From Limonium bicolor (taxonomy: Eukaryota > Streptophyta > Magnoliopsida > Caryophyllales > Plumbaginaceae): 64,000 nucleotides of DNA. The notes beneath the pieces are model-generated. The model was given only the letters and a program-made list of their open reading frames with translations, did no database searches and was not told where the DNA came from. This document shows, piece by piece, positions 23,249 to 34,437 of this stretch. The position numbers were made by a program, and so were the translations under genes. Position 1 is the first letter of the stretch; every line of letters starts with the position of its first letter. The stretch is taken from NCBI GenBank assembly GCA_023374045.1, contig JAIOTZ010000146.1, positions 17,760 to 81,759 of the forward strand, written 5' to 3'.

Positions 23249-24939
23249 TGATAAGTGTGAAACATATAGGCTTTTTAGGGTTTAATTACCTTATAATTTG
23301 TAACAATTCAAGCAATGTTTCCCACTTATTATGTGTTTTTCCTAATATTAATGTTTTGATGAGAACTGATGTATTTTATATACTAAATATAGGAAAAACC
23401 CAGAGAAATGAAGGATTTACATCATAAGGATTGCAACGGGACAAACGGGGAACAAATCCGAAAAAAGAGACAAATATTGGTCACGTCCGACCCAAGAGAG
23501 CCGGACGCAAACCCGGACATCACATGTCCGGATCCGGACATAGGTCGGACATGACCAAAAATCCAGATCCGAGAGTTTCTACCTTGTCCGGATCAGGACA
23601 GAGATCCGGACATGTTTCGAGTTTCAGATCTAGAGGTTCTGTGTCACGTCCGGACCCGGACACAACCCGGACACAATCCGGACGTCACACAGCGATGAAA
23701 AATAAAAACGCACTCGTACTGATAATTGGGCTTTCGGCGCAATTATCAGACGGGCGGCGCAATTATCAGACCTCAGTTTATATTAAGCATCACCCATACT
23801 CAATTAATACAGTACACACCAAACTTCCACCAACGTCTGTCTAATTTCTAATCCTATTTAAGGAGCCATTCATCGTTCATTTCAAATCGCACCTGACTCT
23901 CTGAGTCTCTCCATTACACAATCCTCTCTTCTCCCTCTCTACACAACATCTCTTCCACGATAAACCATCCATCTGCCATTCATAAATCCTTCGCCGTAAA
24001 CCTTCACCCTCACTCACAGACAGAACCCTGCTCACTGTGTTTCATTACCCTTGTCCGACCCACGTCCGGATCCGGACGTGCACCAGGAGAACGTGTCTGG
24101 ATCGAGTCCGACCCCAGATAGCCGGACAAGAGTGGAATCTGCAGAATCGTCTCGACGGCTTCTAAAACTAGTTTTTCTGCTAAATCCCTCTATCCTTATG
24201 CTGTTTATACTGAGCATTGTTATTTTGTCTATGGCTGAGTAGTCGCTTTTAATTTCGGTTTACTATGTATCTCTAGAATAATTATTTCTGAACCTTTGTG
24301 ATTTTCTGCCGTACAATAAAGTTCTTTACCCTTATGAATTCTTAGACTTGTTAATCTGATCAATTAAATGAGTCTACCTGTTTGTTAGCTTATAAGTGAG
24401 AATTGCGGCTATCAATTGACTACAGGGAAAGAACCGGTTAGTATAGAGATGGTAATTCCTCTAAAACACTAGCTGACCATCAATCTAGACTATGCTTAAA
24501 GCAATTAGTAAACAGTGGATTCATAACGAGAGTTAGGATTCGGTCTTTGCTAATTAGAATTCGTGGAGCGGGAGACCGAATACGAGTTATCCTTATTCTA
24601 GGGTTTTATTCAGAATATTGCAGAAATCACTTAGGGGAAGAAATTGAATCTAGAGAGAAGTAGTAAACCGGAATTTCCTTTACCAAACAAAAATCAAAAC
24701 AATTATTTACCAGCTGTTTATTGCATTTTGAACTCTTTTACGACATTCACCATCACATACAAAAACCCCCCAATTTCCTGTTATTTGTTTTGTGTGTAAG
24801 TAGAAATTAAACTAGCCGCTGCCTCCTAGGATTCGATACTCAGGGAATACTCCAAGATTTAAACTTGCTATAACCGACCGGTGCACTTGCCGTTAGGATA
24901 AACCCCCAGCACAATTTACCTTTAGGTTTTACCCCAACA
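23249..24939 (+). repeat. Element A 3' LTR
   Basis: 1691-bp partner of 4619-6296, TGATAAGTGT to CCCCAACA. It differs by scattered substitutions and a short extra segment near 24318 (AAAGTTCTTTACCC). The duplication GGAAA follows at 24940. Confidence 0.95.
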
Positions 24940-24944
24940 GGAAA

Positions 24945-25062
24945 CCGAACACAAACTGAGGTGAGAGATAGTTCAACACTGACGCTGACCACGTCAGGGT
25001 TGAATGACTCTCGAAACTTCCTACAAGTGGACACAAATATGAATAGAAATTGTTTAATACCC
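24945..25062 (+). mobile_element. Element F interior between elements A and E
   Basis: 118 bp that continue the F sequence left of A ('GATCAAGGGAAA' joined to 'CCGAACACAAA'). They match the interior of E at 33599-33720 ('GATCAAGGGAAGCCGAACACAAA', then 'CATCAGGGTTGGATGA'). The last five bases are the duplication AATTG of element E. Confidence 0.85.
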
Positions 25063-25770
25063 CGGATCTAAAAATGGCGATTTAATTACTCTAATAAAAA
25101 TTTTAAGGGCCTAATTGTGCCTAGAGAGTATTGGTAAAAAGAATAAAACCAAAAGAAAAGAGAAAATGCTTGAAAAGCGAAAAACGCTAAAATGCGCATT
25201 AATTGAAAATAAGAGATATATGATCTCGTAAGGGTCCGAGATGGATTCCTAAGGTTTAGTGTGGTCTAATTATTACACGGGAACGATTCCCGAAGAAAAC
25301 GGATCCAAATAAAGGATTAAAAGGCTAAATAAGCATAAAAGCACGTTTTTCGAGAAAACCCGAAAACATGACTTTAAGTGGTCAAACGGACCCGTAAAAA
25401 ATTATAGTTGATTAAATAACTATAAATAAGTATTAATGGAAGCTTAATAACCATTAAATTCATTAAACGAGAAAATTCCGGAAAACGGACCCGGTAAGTG
25501 AATAGTGACGAAACCGGGAGACGAAACGCGTTTAATTCGAAAAGATGAAAAATGACCCAGGCTATTAATTAATGTGGGCCGGTTTTAATTAATAAGTGTA
25601 CACCCATTAATAGCTTGCTAGCTATTAAGTAATAACTAGACGAATAAGTAAATAAAGCAATAGTATAAAGTAAAAGTAAAAAGTAAGTTACTTACCTTCT
25701 CACCTCTTCTTTTCCTCACTCACGATTTCCCCTCCCTCCAGACCGAGCTCCTCCTTCCTTGCCTCTGTAA

Positions 25771-25986
25771 ATGGCGATTTCAAAGAGCAAGCAACAGCCC
25801 ATCTTCTTCCTCCTCTCATTCACTCATTTCTCCACCAAATCACACAAAACTTATACCGCTAGATTCGTATCGGCGAGAGCTTCGATTTCCACCCAGCAAA
25901 GTCTTGATTCCTCCACCTTCACTTCCATGGGTGTTGGAGCTTTTGAAGCTTGGAGATCTGATTTTAACTCTCCTCCACCTCCTTAA
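25771..25986 (+). CDS. Short leader ORF inside the element E 5' LTR
   Basis: 71 codons from an ATG just after a CT-rich, leader-like stretch, ending in TAA right before the donor-like CTTAAG/GTAATT. The product would be Ser/Phe-rich with a hydrophobic patch ('PIFFLLSF') and a terminal Pro run; no known domain. The copy in the 3' LTR (35157-35372) keeps the frame, with two residue changes and no indel. It may be a leader ORF upstream of a spliced transcript, or chance. It is not a recognised retroelement protein. Confidence 0.35.
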   Translation: MAISKSKQQPIFFLLSFTHFSTKSHKTYTARFVSARASISTQQSLDSSTFTSMGVGAFEAWRSDFNSPPPP

Positions 25987-28900
25987 TGTCTTAAGGTAAT
26001 TATAAGTAAGAGTTTTGGCCATTTCAAGCTTGTTCTTGCCATTTTGGAAATTTTCCTCACGTTGAAAATTTCCTTCCGTTTCAGCCGAACCACCATGCTC
26101 TTGTGGGGTGTTGGAAATTCTTCCAATTGATAGCCAAGCTATCCATTTGGCTATTCTAAGGTAAAATCTAAGCTAAACCTAGAATACTAGCTCCTTGAAA
26201 TGTTAGATTGTGTGGGAAATATTGAAATTGACTAGTTGTTATGCGTGTGATGGAATATGGTTGTAGCTAGCAATCCATAATCCTTGTGTGGTGTGGAAAA
26301 CAAGAAGAGAAAGAGGGAAGAAGAGAAAGAAGAAGAAGAGGAGTGAAAAACCGAAAATAAAGAAGGTAAAGAGCTTACCTTGTGTTGGTTTTATTTTCCT
26401 TGTGAAACTTATGTGGGTGTTGAATAAATAACCTTGAGCTAGTGTAGTCATGGTACTACAATATGGTTAGTTGAAAGAGAATGTTTTAATGAGGTTTATG
26501 TGTGCAAATAAATCTAGAAACTAAACTAGTGTACATGTGTAAACAAGAGGGAAATTTGGTGTATTGTAGTTGTTGTGTCTCATTAAACAGGAATGAGGAA
26601 GTGTTTATGAGCTGATTTATGTGTGGTGAATATGCTTAAGAAGTAGGCAAGTGCTGTCAAAATTTCCTTGGAGATTATGAACTTGGGTGTTCCATTATAA
26701 GGAAGAAACTAGTTGGTTTAAGAAGTGTTAGGTGCGTGATTAATGGTTTGAAAACCAAACCAAGAAGAAGAGTGTGTTAGCAGTGAAGATAATGTCATTT
26801 GGGTGCTGGTAATGGCATTAGTGAATGAAGTATTGAATGGTGGGAGGTAACACCAAAATCTGTTACAAGAGTATTAGAAAACAAGAAAACAAGTTATGAA
26901 AGTGTAAGTGAATTTTGAGTGAAAATAATTAGAATTGATGAGTGTATTTGGTGTTTGGTTAAGGTGGTTTAGGTGGGTAATTAGTCACTAAAACATGAAG
27001 ATTTTATTTGGTGAAGGTTGGTTAATTAATGGGCAAAGAGAGAACCTGTAACAGAGGGATAAACTGTCAAAAATTGTGAAATCTGTAGCAGGGTCCGGGA
27101 CTTAGGTCCAGGACCAAGTCCCGGACCACCCCTATTTTTACCCCCGAGAGTGCTCTGCTTGCTTGGTCCGGGTCCTAACCCCATGCCCAAGTCCCGGACC
27201 ATATACATTTTTCAACCCGAGAGTTCCCTGCTTGTTTGGTCCGGGACCTAACTCCATGCCCAAGTCCCGGACCATATACAATTTATTAGCCGAGAGTTTG
27301 AACCAAGGTTGGTCCGGGACTTAAGTCCCATGTGAAGTCCCGGACCAGACCAGAAATGTAAAAATAAGAGTTTTAAGTGGGGTTTAAGCTAGGGGATGGA
27401 TTGGTAATGATGTTATAAGATGTTAAGGCCTTGTTTGGTGACATGTAAAGGCCTGGGAAGTGGAAGAAAGTGTTAGGATTGAGTGTGAAGTAAGAACTCA
27501 AATTAATAAAAGTGAAACCGAGTTAACGGGATAACGGGGTGAGTACGGGAATAACATTTTATTATGTACCGTATGAGTTTAGTATTAACAATAATGTTTG
27601 AAACATTATCAGAGAATCGTGCGTGACCCGAGCATGGTGAGATGACATGGTAAATGTAGAAACCCCGGTGAAAGGTATGATTTTCTCATGCCCCGTATGC
27701 TAACCGAGTTACTCTGATTTGTGTGTTTGTGTGCCGGCTAATCAAGACTAAAGCATGTAAATAATCCCTTGTTTGATTATGTATGTCTTGTGTATGTTGA
27801 ATGAACTAACATACTTGTATGCCGGTGTGGTCTAACATAGTGTAAAGACCGTCTCATAGTGAGTAACGTTCGGCTAGAGACCCATAGATCGGGTCGATGC
27901 GTATGATAACGAAAACGTGCAAACACACTAACTATTAATTAAAGTGTAGCGATAACGCAACAAATGAACCCACTAGAATGTGAGGAGATGAGCGGGTTGA
28001 GTAAACACCCGATAACGGTTAGAAAACCATATCGAAACAAACCACGAAAAATATGAATGTGGAAAGATAGATGAACCTCCATCTAGAGGATTGTAGAAAG
28101 TTCAAAGATGTGAACTAGTAAAGAAGGCAAAAGAGACCTAAGGGATTGGTAACTCCCTCGAGACATGGTCGACCTCCTATAAGAGGATCTTACCCGGTAT
28201 AGGAAAACAACCGAAAGTATGAGTATATGTAATGTAAAGTTAACTCTTAAATCCTAAGATTAACCGAACTCGAGTAAAATTCCCAAAGTCCTTGGAAACA
28301 TCGAGAGTGATGTTTCTAGACTAAAACACGTAATACTATAATAACTCCGAGAGAGGTGTGTATCGGAACGAGAGTAGTCCGAGAGAAGTCGGACCTGTGT
28401 AAAAGGAGATAGGAACTAAGAGAGAGTTCCGGGAGCTAGTTGAACCTTCCCCCCCATGCTAGACCCAGAGTAGGGTCGAAACCGGGGAAGTAAGACTATG
28501 CTCGAGAGCCATGAGTTTTGGCTCGAGTATGTATTAAGAGTAACAAGCGTGACGTAGGAGACCTGTAGTGTCTCGAGAATCTACAAGAGCTTGAGTAATA
28601 TATCCCGAGAGCGTGGGAGAGATAATGAGTATAATAACCCATGAGAATGGGTGAGTATAGAATGAGTAGCCCAAGAGAATGGGTGTGTATAAGATTAAGT
28701 AACCCGAGAGAGCGGGCAAGTTATTGAATGAGTAACCAAGGCAAGTGAGGTATAACCCTCAAGGCCTAAGAGTAAAATAATACAACTAACAACCTTGTTA
28801 TGTTAGTTAGGAATTGTGTTCCATGATTGGATGTAGGTTCCTTGTGTAATATACATATATATTGTATTGCCATGATTCATGTTGTTTGATTTAAATGAAC

Positions 28901-29012
28901 TCCATGTATATCCGACCCAAAGTAGTCGGCGTACCGCGGTTAGCACGCGGTATATGCGAACTTCATATTCAGCGTAAGCTGACCCCCTAGGGGGAACGTT
29001 TTTAGTGTGCAG
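25985..29012 (+). other. Putative LTR intron of element E (donor 25996, acceptor 29012)
   Basis: The donor-like string TCTTAAG/GTAA (GT at 25996) follows the leader ORF. An acceptor-like TTTTTAGTGTGCAG/GTA ends at 29012, preceded by the stem ACCCCC-TA-GGGGG. Both modules are in comparable places in the LTRs of F (40599; 55376) and G (57388; 60214). Splicing is inferred from motif conservation only. Confidence 0.4.
27090..27346. repeat. GGTCCGGGAC...GTCCCGGACC hairpin array in the element E LTR
   Basis: Four units, each starting TGGTCCGGG and ending AAGTCCCGGACCA, at about 27092-27127, 27173-27201, 27238-27273 and 27310-27345. Each unit can fold on itself. Spacers share 'CGAGAGT.CTGCTTG'. The array is repeated at 36474-36725 in the 3' LTR. 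Confidence 0.9.
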
Positions 29013-29372
29013 GTACTTGAAGTTGACCACCGTTCGAGAGAGTAGGACGGGGACTGCTATGTGGCATGGGTAGTTAGATTATAATTATTTATGCATTTGA
29101 ATGAGGTGTAAGTCCGAGTATGTTATCGGCATCCGTATATTGTAGACTCGGTATAGTAAAGAAATGAATTGAGTATTGTATTTGTATGAAGTACTCGGTT
29201 GTTCCAGTTCATCAGACCGTTACGGTATGTAAGAAAGGCCTGGTTAGCCACATGGGTGGCTAACGGCGTTGTTTCACCCCTCGTTGTGCTTAGAGTTCCG
29301 CTGCGTAAGTAAGAGTAATTAGTAACGGATTAAGAGGTAATGACGAGATTAACGGTTGGGGTGTTACAAAAA

Positions 29373-29384
29373 TGGTATCAGAGC
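29373..29384 (+). other. Element E primer-binding site (tRNA-iMet) in a hairpin
   Basis: TGGTATCAGAGC, complementary to the 3' end of plant initiator tRNA-Met, four bases after the LTR. Its last eight bases belong to the 10-bp stem ATCAGAGCGA / TCGCTCTGAT (29377-29400) with a 4-base loop. Confidence 0.9.
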
Positions 29385-29400
29385 GAAGTATCGCTCTGAT

Positions 29401-32400
29401 GACTGGAAATACCATGCTTAGGAAATACCGAGTTAGGAATTAGGGACTTAGGGCTAAGGGTTGAGTGGTAGCGTGAGTGATGCGCGAGATAGGAACTTCC
29501 AGTATGATCTGGATACCTACAATACCAGACCCGCCCTCCTCAATCCCCGCATTAAAAGCTCGGGAAAGAACGCCAGAGAGACGGGAAACCCGACCTGGCA
29601 GTTACTTAATTAATGTATCAATATGAACCTGAACCTGTCAGGCGGGAGATCCCGAGAACCGGAAACCCTGGATACGGATCCCGCTGGAACGACAATAACC
29701 GCACTTAATGGCGAGAGAATGAGACATCCTAATCAAAGGAGACCAGAATCTGTGGCAGCATGGGGCGACATGCTTAGCAGTCGCGAGAACCTAGCTGGCC
29801 GAGCAGCAGCAGGAGTAAAGCACCAACAGTGCAACGAGGCGGATTCGTGAAAGGTAACAACAACAGGGACACATGTCTACGAACCGCCATAGTTAAATAA
29901 TACCACCAACGGTATATTAACCGACTAAGAATCTAGTCAGGAGTAGGTACACCCACCCTGCCACACCCAAAGAAGTTGCAATACCTAATGGGCATAGCTT
30001 AGACAGCTATGAACACAACTACGGGATATACCCGAATAGGACTACAGAAGTAGTGCCTAAAAGACTTAACCTCGGTAACCATAGTAAAGACATGGGAACG
30101 AGCAACGAGGTAGAACGAAGCACTAAGTAATTAAGGAACTCCGAGAGCGGAGAAGCGCCTAAATTGAATGACAGTCATGTCAAGATGAGTGAGAAGCAGC
30201 TCTAAGGAGTAGTTATCCAACTAAAGGATCAAGGAAGAGCCGACAAAACTACCAGATACAATGTGAACGATACCTTGACCGGTATGAGTTAACCCAAAAC
30301 CTGCCTGAACCGCGCACTTGCCTCGGCAAGTGCAGTAATAACGGGACCGTTAAGAAGAATCTTAACAAGTGACAAGTACTTAGCAAGTACCAAGATGGCG
30401 AACAAAGCCAATATAGTAACTTAAACCCTGAATTGAAAGAAACGAAACCTTGGTGAGGCCTAATGGCCTGACCACTGTATTGGAAACATACCAGTCAGCG
30501 AGAAGCTGGACTCGGTAAGGAGCAGTCGGCATTGAAATGCCATGAACATTTATTTTCAAACCCAAATTTTTCCTTCTAAAACATAAAATTTTCCAAAAAC
30601 CCCCGAATCTTAAAACCAAACCAGAGAACCATGATAAATTATCATAGGACGATATAAGAGGAGTTGGCAACAGAATACTTCACTTAGGCGTGACCGACAC
30701 TACAAGTGTACACAAATGAGACATGGAACGACCGCACTCCGAAGGAGCTTGCGGACCTGACAGACCAATTATGAGTTAGTCAGGTAAGTGGTAACGTATC
30801 AATAAGATACTCCATATATGTATACTAGTAGAGTACGGAACACGGGAAGTAGCCCACTTCATACTACGGACGAAAGAGCCAATTCAAACCAAGACAGTTA
30901 GACACCCCGAATGACCGAAGAACACAGACAAGCTTATAAAGCGAAAGAAGTCAAGAACCCATTCCAAGAGGATGACTAAGAGTCGAAAGTGTGAGAAGCA
31001 CAGAGTATCGAACATAGACATTGGATATGTCTCAGAAATCACAAAGGAAACATACGGTAACTGGAATGAATACCCAGTATAAACAATACGGCAAATGCCT
31101 AGAATGAACATATTCATGTTCGATAAACGGGATAGAATTCCCAAAGTATACTTCACTAAAGAGAATGACGACCTGACCAGGATCATAAAGGAGAGAAAGA
31201 ACCAATGATCCACCCAAAACGGGAGATGTTACAACCCAAAAGGGATATTTCAAAATATACATAACCGCAAGGCGCAGAGGGAGTAAGAATCTGAATATAC
31301 CCAAGAGTTCAAGCCGGATGTAATGGCGTGACTCAATAACACCCCGGAGCAATCCGTGAAGGGTACCGAAGTCAACAGTAGTTGAACAGATATCGTGTTG
31401 AGAATACAAGTGTTAAATCAAACACTCGGGTAGAACCCGAAGGGATCCCACGTAAAAAGGGAACACCCTAACTTGCCAGGGGGCATGAATTAGTATCAAA
31501 ATACTTTAAGGGTCTTCCATGTTCGGAAGCGTGATGAAACTTCCATATCAAAAACCCAGTAATACCTCCAAACCATTTAATGGTGTACGGAGAAGCAGAA
31601 ACTTGTATAAACAGTCGCGTAGAGCATGGCTCGAGGCAAGGTGGCTTGTAAGCCGATAAAACTAACTACAAACTATAGATTTAAACATTGCGAACATAAG
31701 CATAAACGCATAGAAGAAACAGTGGAGAATGAACCGCTACTTTAGAGTGGGGATACCACTTGTTACTGTGGGGCCTAGGGAGCGGCAATTGCGTGAATCC
31801 TCCAGAGAAAGGCTACCACGTAGGCATGAAATGTGAAACCGCTAAAGCGGTGTAGTAAAACTTGAGCATGTGTATATTGCCAAGGAGCATATGAACTATA
31901 GTAGTGTGTAAAGAGGAACCTTGATAGCAGTAAAGAGGAAACCGATAGAGTAATCGGATGAGTAGTGAACACTGTATGTGTACGGTATGAACTGCAGAGT
32001 AAGCAGTGCGCAAGTGCGTAGAGAGATTTAAAGGGTAGCGTATTCTGTTGAGCCAAGTAAACAGCAGGCCATAGTGTAAATGGCGGAAACACCTGGGCGG
32101 AAGCTAAAGTAGTAGCGGATGCCATGGAAAATGAGTAAGAACATGGTACGCAGTAAGCGACCATTGTAAGAGTAAAATAAGATAATGATATGAAACTGAT
32201 GAGGAAATGTGGTAAAGGAGACATGTTCATTCCTATGTCATGAGAGATTTACTGTCAAGGGTTTACGCTTCTGCACTCTGTATGACTGAGTGTTTTGGTA
32301 TTGCTCTTGTGCGGTACTGATCGAGTGAGAGAGTCAGGAATTGAGAAATGTCAACGAAGCCTGTTGAGTGAGAATCTAGAGAAATAACCGTGCGGCCATT

Positions 32401-34437
32401 GGCCAAAGATGCACAAAGAACGTGGGCAGTAACCCACAGGTCCCAGGACCGATACATAGTAAACGCATAGTGGTATAGATGAAGAATTATTGTACAGAGA
32501 CAAGTAAACAAACATAAAAAAAATTAAACGAGGAAGCACTACATACTGAGTAGTAGCTTGACCTCAACCGACAATAAGTCGGGAAAAGTAGTGAATAACC
32601 ACGAGAGTATACAGAGTTATACAAAAATAGATTTCCAGAGAGCTGGAGAGATAATCTATAACTCATCGAAATCGCATACGGTAAGAGATACCAAGCGACG
32701 ATGAGAAACCTTTATTCCCAAGACAAAAAGGGATAAAAGGGAGTGGATAAAACATTGAGAATATCAAATGGGCGAATTAAGCTCTAGTTATCAGGTCACG
32801 CAGCAGAAGCTTGTGGACCGTGATTCAGGGTTAAGTATACCTATATCGTAAACCCCTTGAAGCCTTAGAGGCTAGAATCGAACTTGGTTATGAGTTAATT
32901 AACCATATTGAAGTTAAAACACTTCATAATACTTGAATTAGTGAACCAATGTTCAGGGATAACATATGGTTGGTTACGCGGGCGTTAACCCCTTTAAGGG
33001 GGTAGGGCGAGAAACCGCTTAGAGTATGTTTTACGTATAAATGCGTAAACTACTATGTGCATAGCAAAAGGAAATTGTTTTGATGTTGGAACTCATGTTA
33101 CATAAACATGTGTACCCATTCATCGTGTAATTATGATTATCGTGCATGAGAGATGCAAGTAACGAGTATATGATAACTATGAAAACAGGGGTAGAGAAAC
33201 TCCTGGGGAGTGAGAATCCCTAGAGTATATGTCTATTGAGATTAGACATGAGTTATGATGAGTATGAATCGGTATGGAACCGATGTGTAACCTGGAAGGA
33301 GTGAGTTCCCATGGTGATTATATTTGTGAATGTGATGGAGCGAGTTCCATCCTCTGGAGTTGTGTGTTTTATTCGAGTAATAATTTGACTAATGACGCCA
33401 TGAGTACTGAGTACCTAGGTAAGGAAGTGTAATAAATTGAGAATTATGGATGACTTTAGTTTTATAACAAAGAGATGAATTAAAATAAGTTAAAACGGAT
33501 TGTTTTATGAAGAGACTAGTAAGAGTAAAAGATAGAAACGAAAATGTTACTATCTGATTGTTTGAAACTAACGTGGGAGGTGGAACTTGGTCTGCTAGCG
33601 ATCAAGGGAAGCCGAACACAAATTTGGGTGGAAGGATAATTCAACACTGATGCTGATCACATCAGGGTTGGATGATTTCTGAAGCTCCCTATAAGTGGTC
33701 ACAAGTAATCACGTTAAGAAAAGATACAACTACCATAAACCGGATTTGGAGTTGTGTGATATTTTAAAAAGAATTTTCAAAACAGATTTGAAAAAGAAAT
33801 TTCCAAGTATGAAGATGGAAATGAAAATTGGTTTTGAAACCGCTATCACCCGCCGATGGATGTGGCCTTAAGTCTTGATGACCGGTAGAACGGTGGGCAT
33901 GCATTAGTTTTGAAACCATTGCACCGTACGTGCGGCGGTCCTAAGTGACCGGTTGGGGCGGTGTTAGTGTGTGATTTTTCCAAAGGCAGCGGGACGGGGA
34001 GAGTACCCTGAGATGTTCCTGTGTTGAGTGAGTCAACCAGAGTGCCTGAGGATATGTATATGTGTAATGTTTTGATCAGAACCGAAGGGACCGTGGGCCA
34101 GAGAGAGTAAGTGCCCATTTGTCATGAAACGGCCGTGAACCAGAAAGAGTAAGTGTTCAACGTGACCGGTACCTGAGGGATCAGTAGTATATTACTCAAT
34201 ATGGATTCGAGGACTGTAGTGCCTTATTGTCTTCGGACCGATTCCATGGAGAGAATACAAAGAGTATTTTTGATTGCTGTACATGCTGTGATATATGTGT
34301 GGTATGTGTAGTGTGAAATGAGACAGACTTGTGAAGTTGTAAGGTTGTACATGTATTATAACCTTGGCATAGTACGCCATGAGAGTAACCATTTAGATTC
34401 ACCAACTTTGAGGACAAAGTTCCTAAGGGGGGTAGAT
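29401..34437 (+). other. Element E interior, non-coding, with polypurine tract
   Basis: Five kilobases with stops in all frames and no gag-pol motif; open frames on the minus strand (30884-31409, 31775-32230) carry no domain. Its homology to F's interior is collinear. The polypurine tract AAGGGGGGTAGA ends at the 3' LTR (about 34425-34437). A near-copy, AAGGGGGTAGGGCG, lies at about 32994-33009. Confidence 0.75.

Larger units (their letters stand above)
4619..24939 (+). mobile_element. Element A: Athila-like Ty3/gypsy LTR retrotransposon (with nested element B)
   Basis: A complete element of 20.3 kb, about 12.9 kb without nested element B. In order it has a 5' LTR (4619-6296), a tRNA-Asp-type primer site, gag, protease, reverse transcriptase, RNase H, integrase, a spacer, an extra 3' ORF, a long 3' untranslated region, and a 3' LTR (23249-24939). 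The lineage call rests on the primer site, the DLGAS protease, the FMDD reverse transcriptase box and the extra ORF after pol. The LTRs are nearly identical by eye, so insertion was recent. Even so, gag-pol contains many one-base frame breaks. Confidence 0.93.
25063..29368 (+). repeat. Element E 5' LTR
   Basis: 4306 bp, TTTAATACCCCG to GGGGTGTTACA. It contains a TATA-like TAGTATAAAG (25661-25670), a CT-rich leader (25700-25760), a 71-codon ORF (25771-25986), donor-like CTTAAG/GTA sites, a four-unit hairpin array (27090-27346), and a hairpin with an acceptor-like CAG near 29012. Confidence 0.94.

Noticed and set aside
30884..32230. Open frames of 109-151 codons on the minus strand of the E interior
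   Set aside because: Hydrophobic low-complexity products without domains, overlapping one another; antisense to the element and not shared with F.
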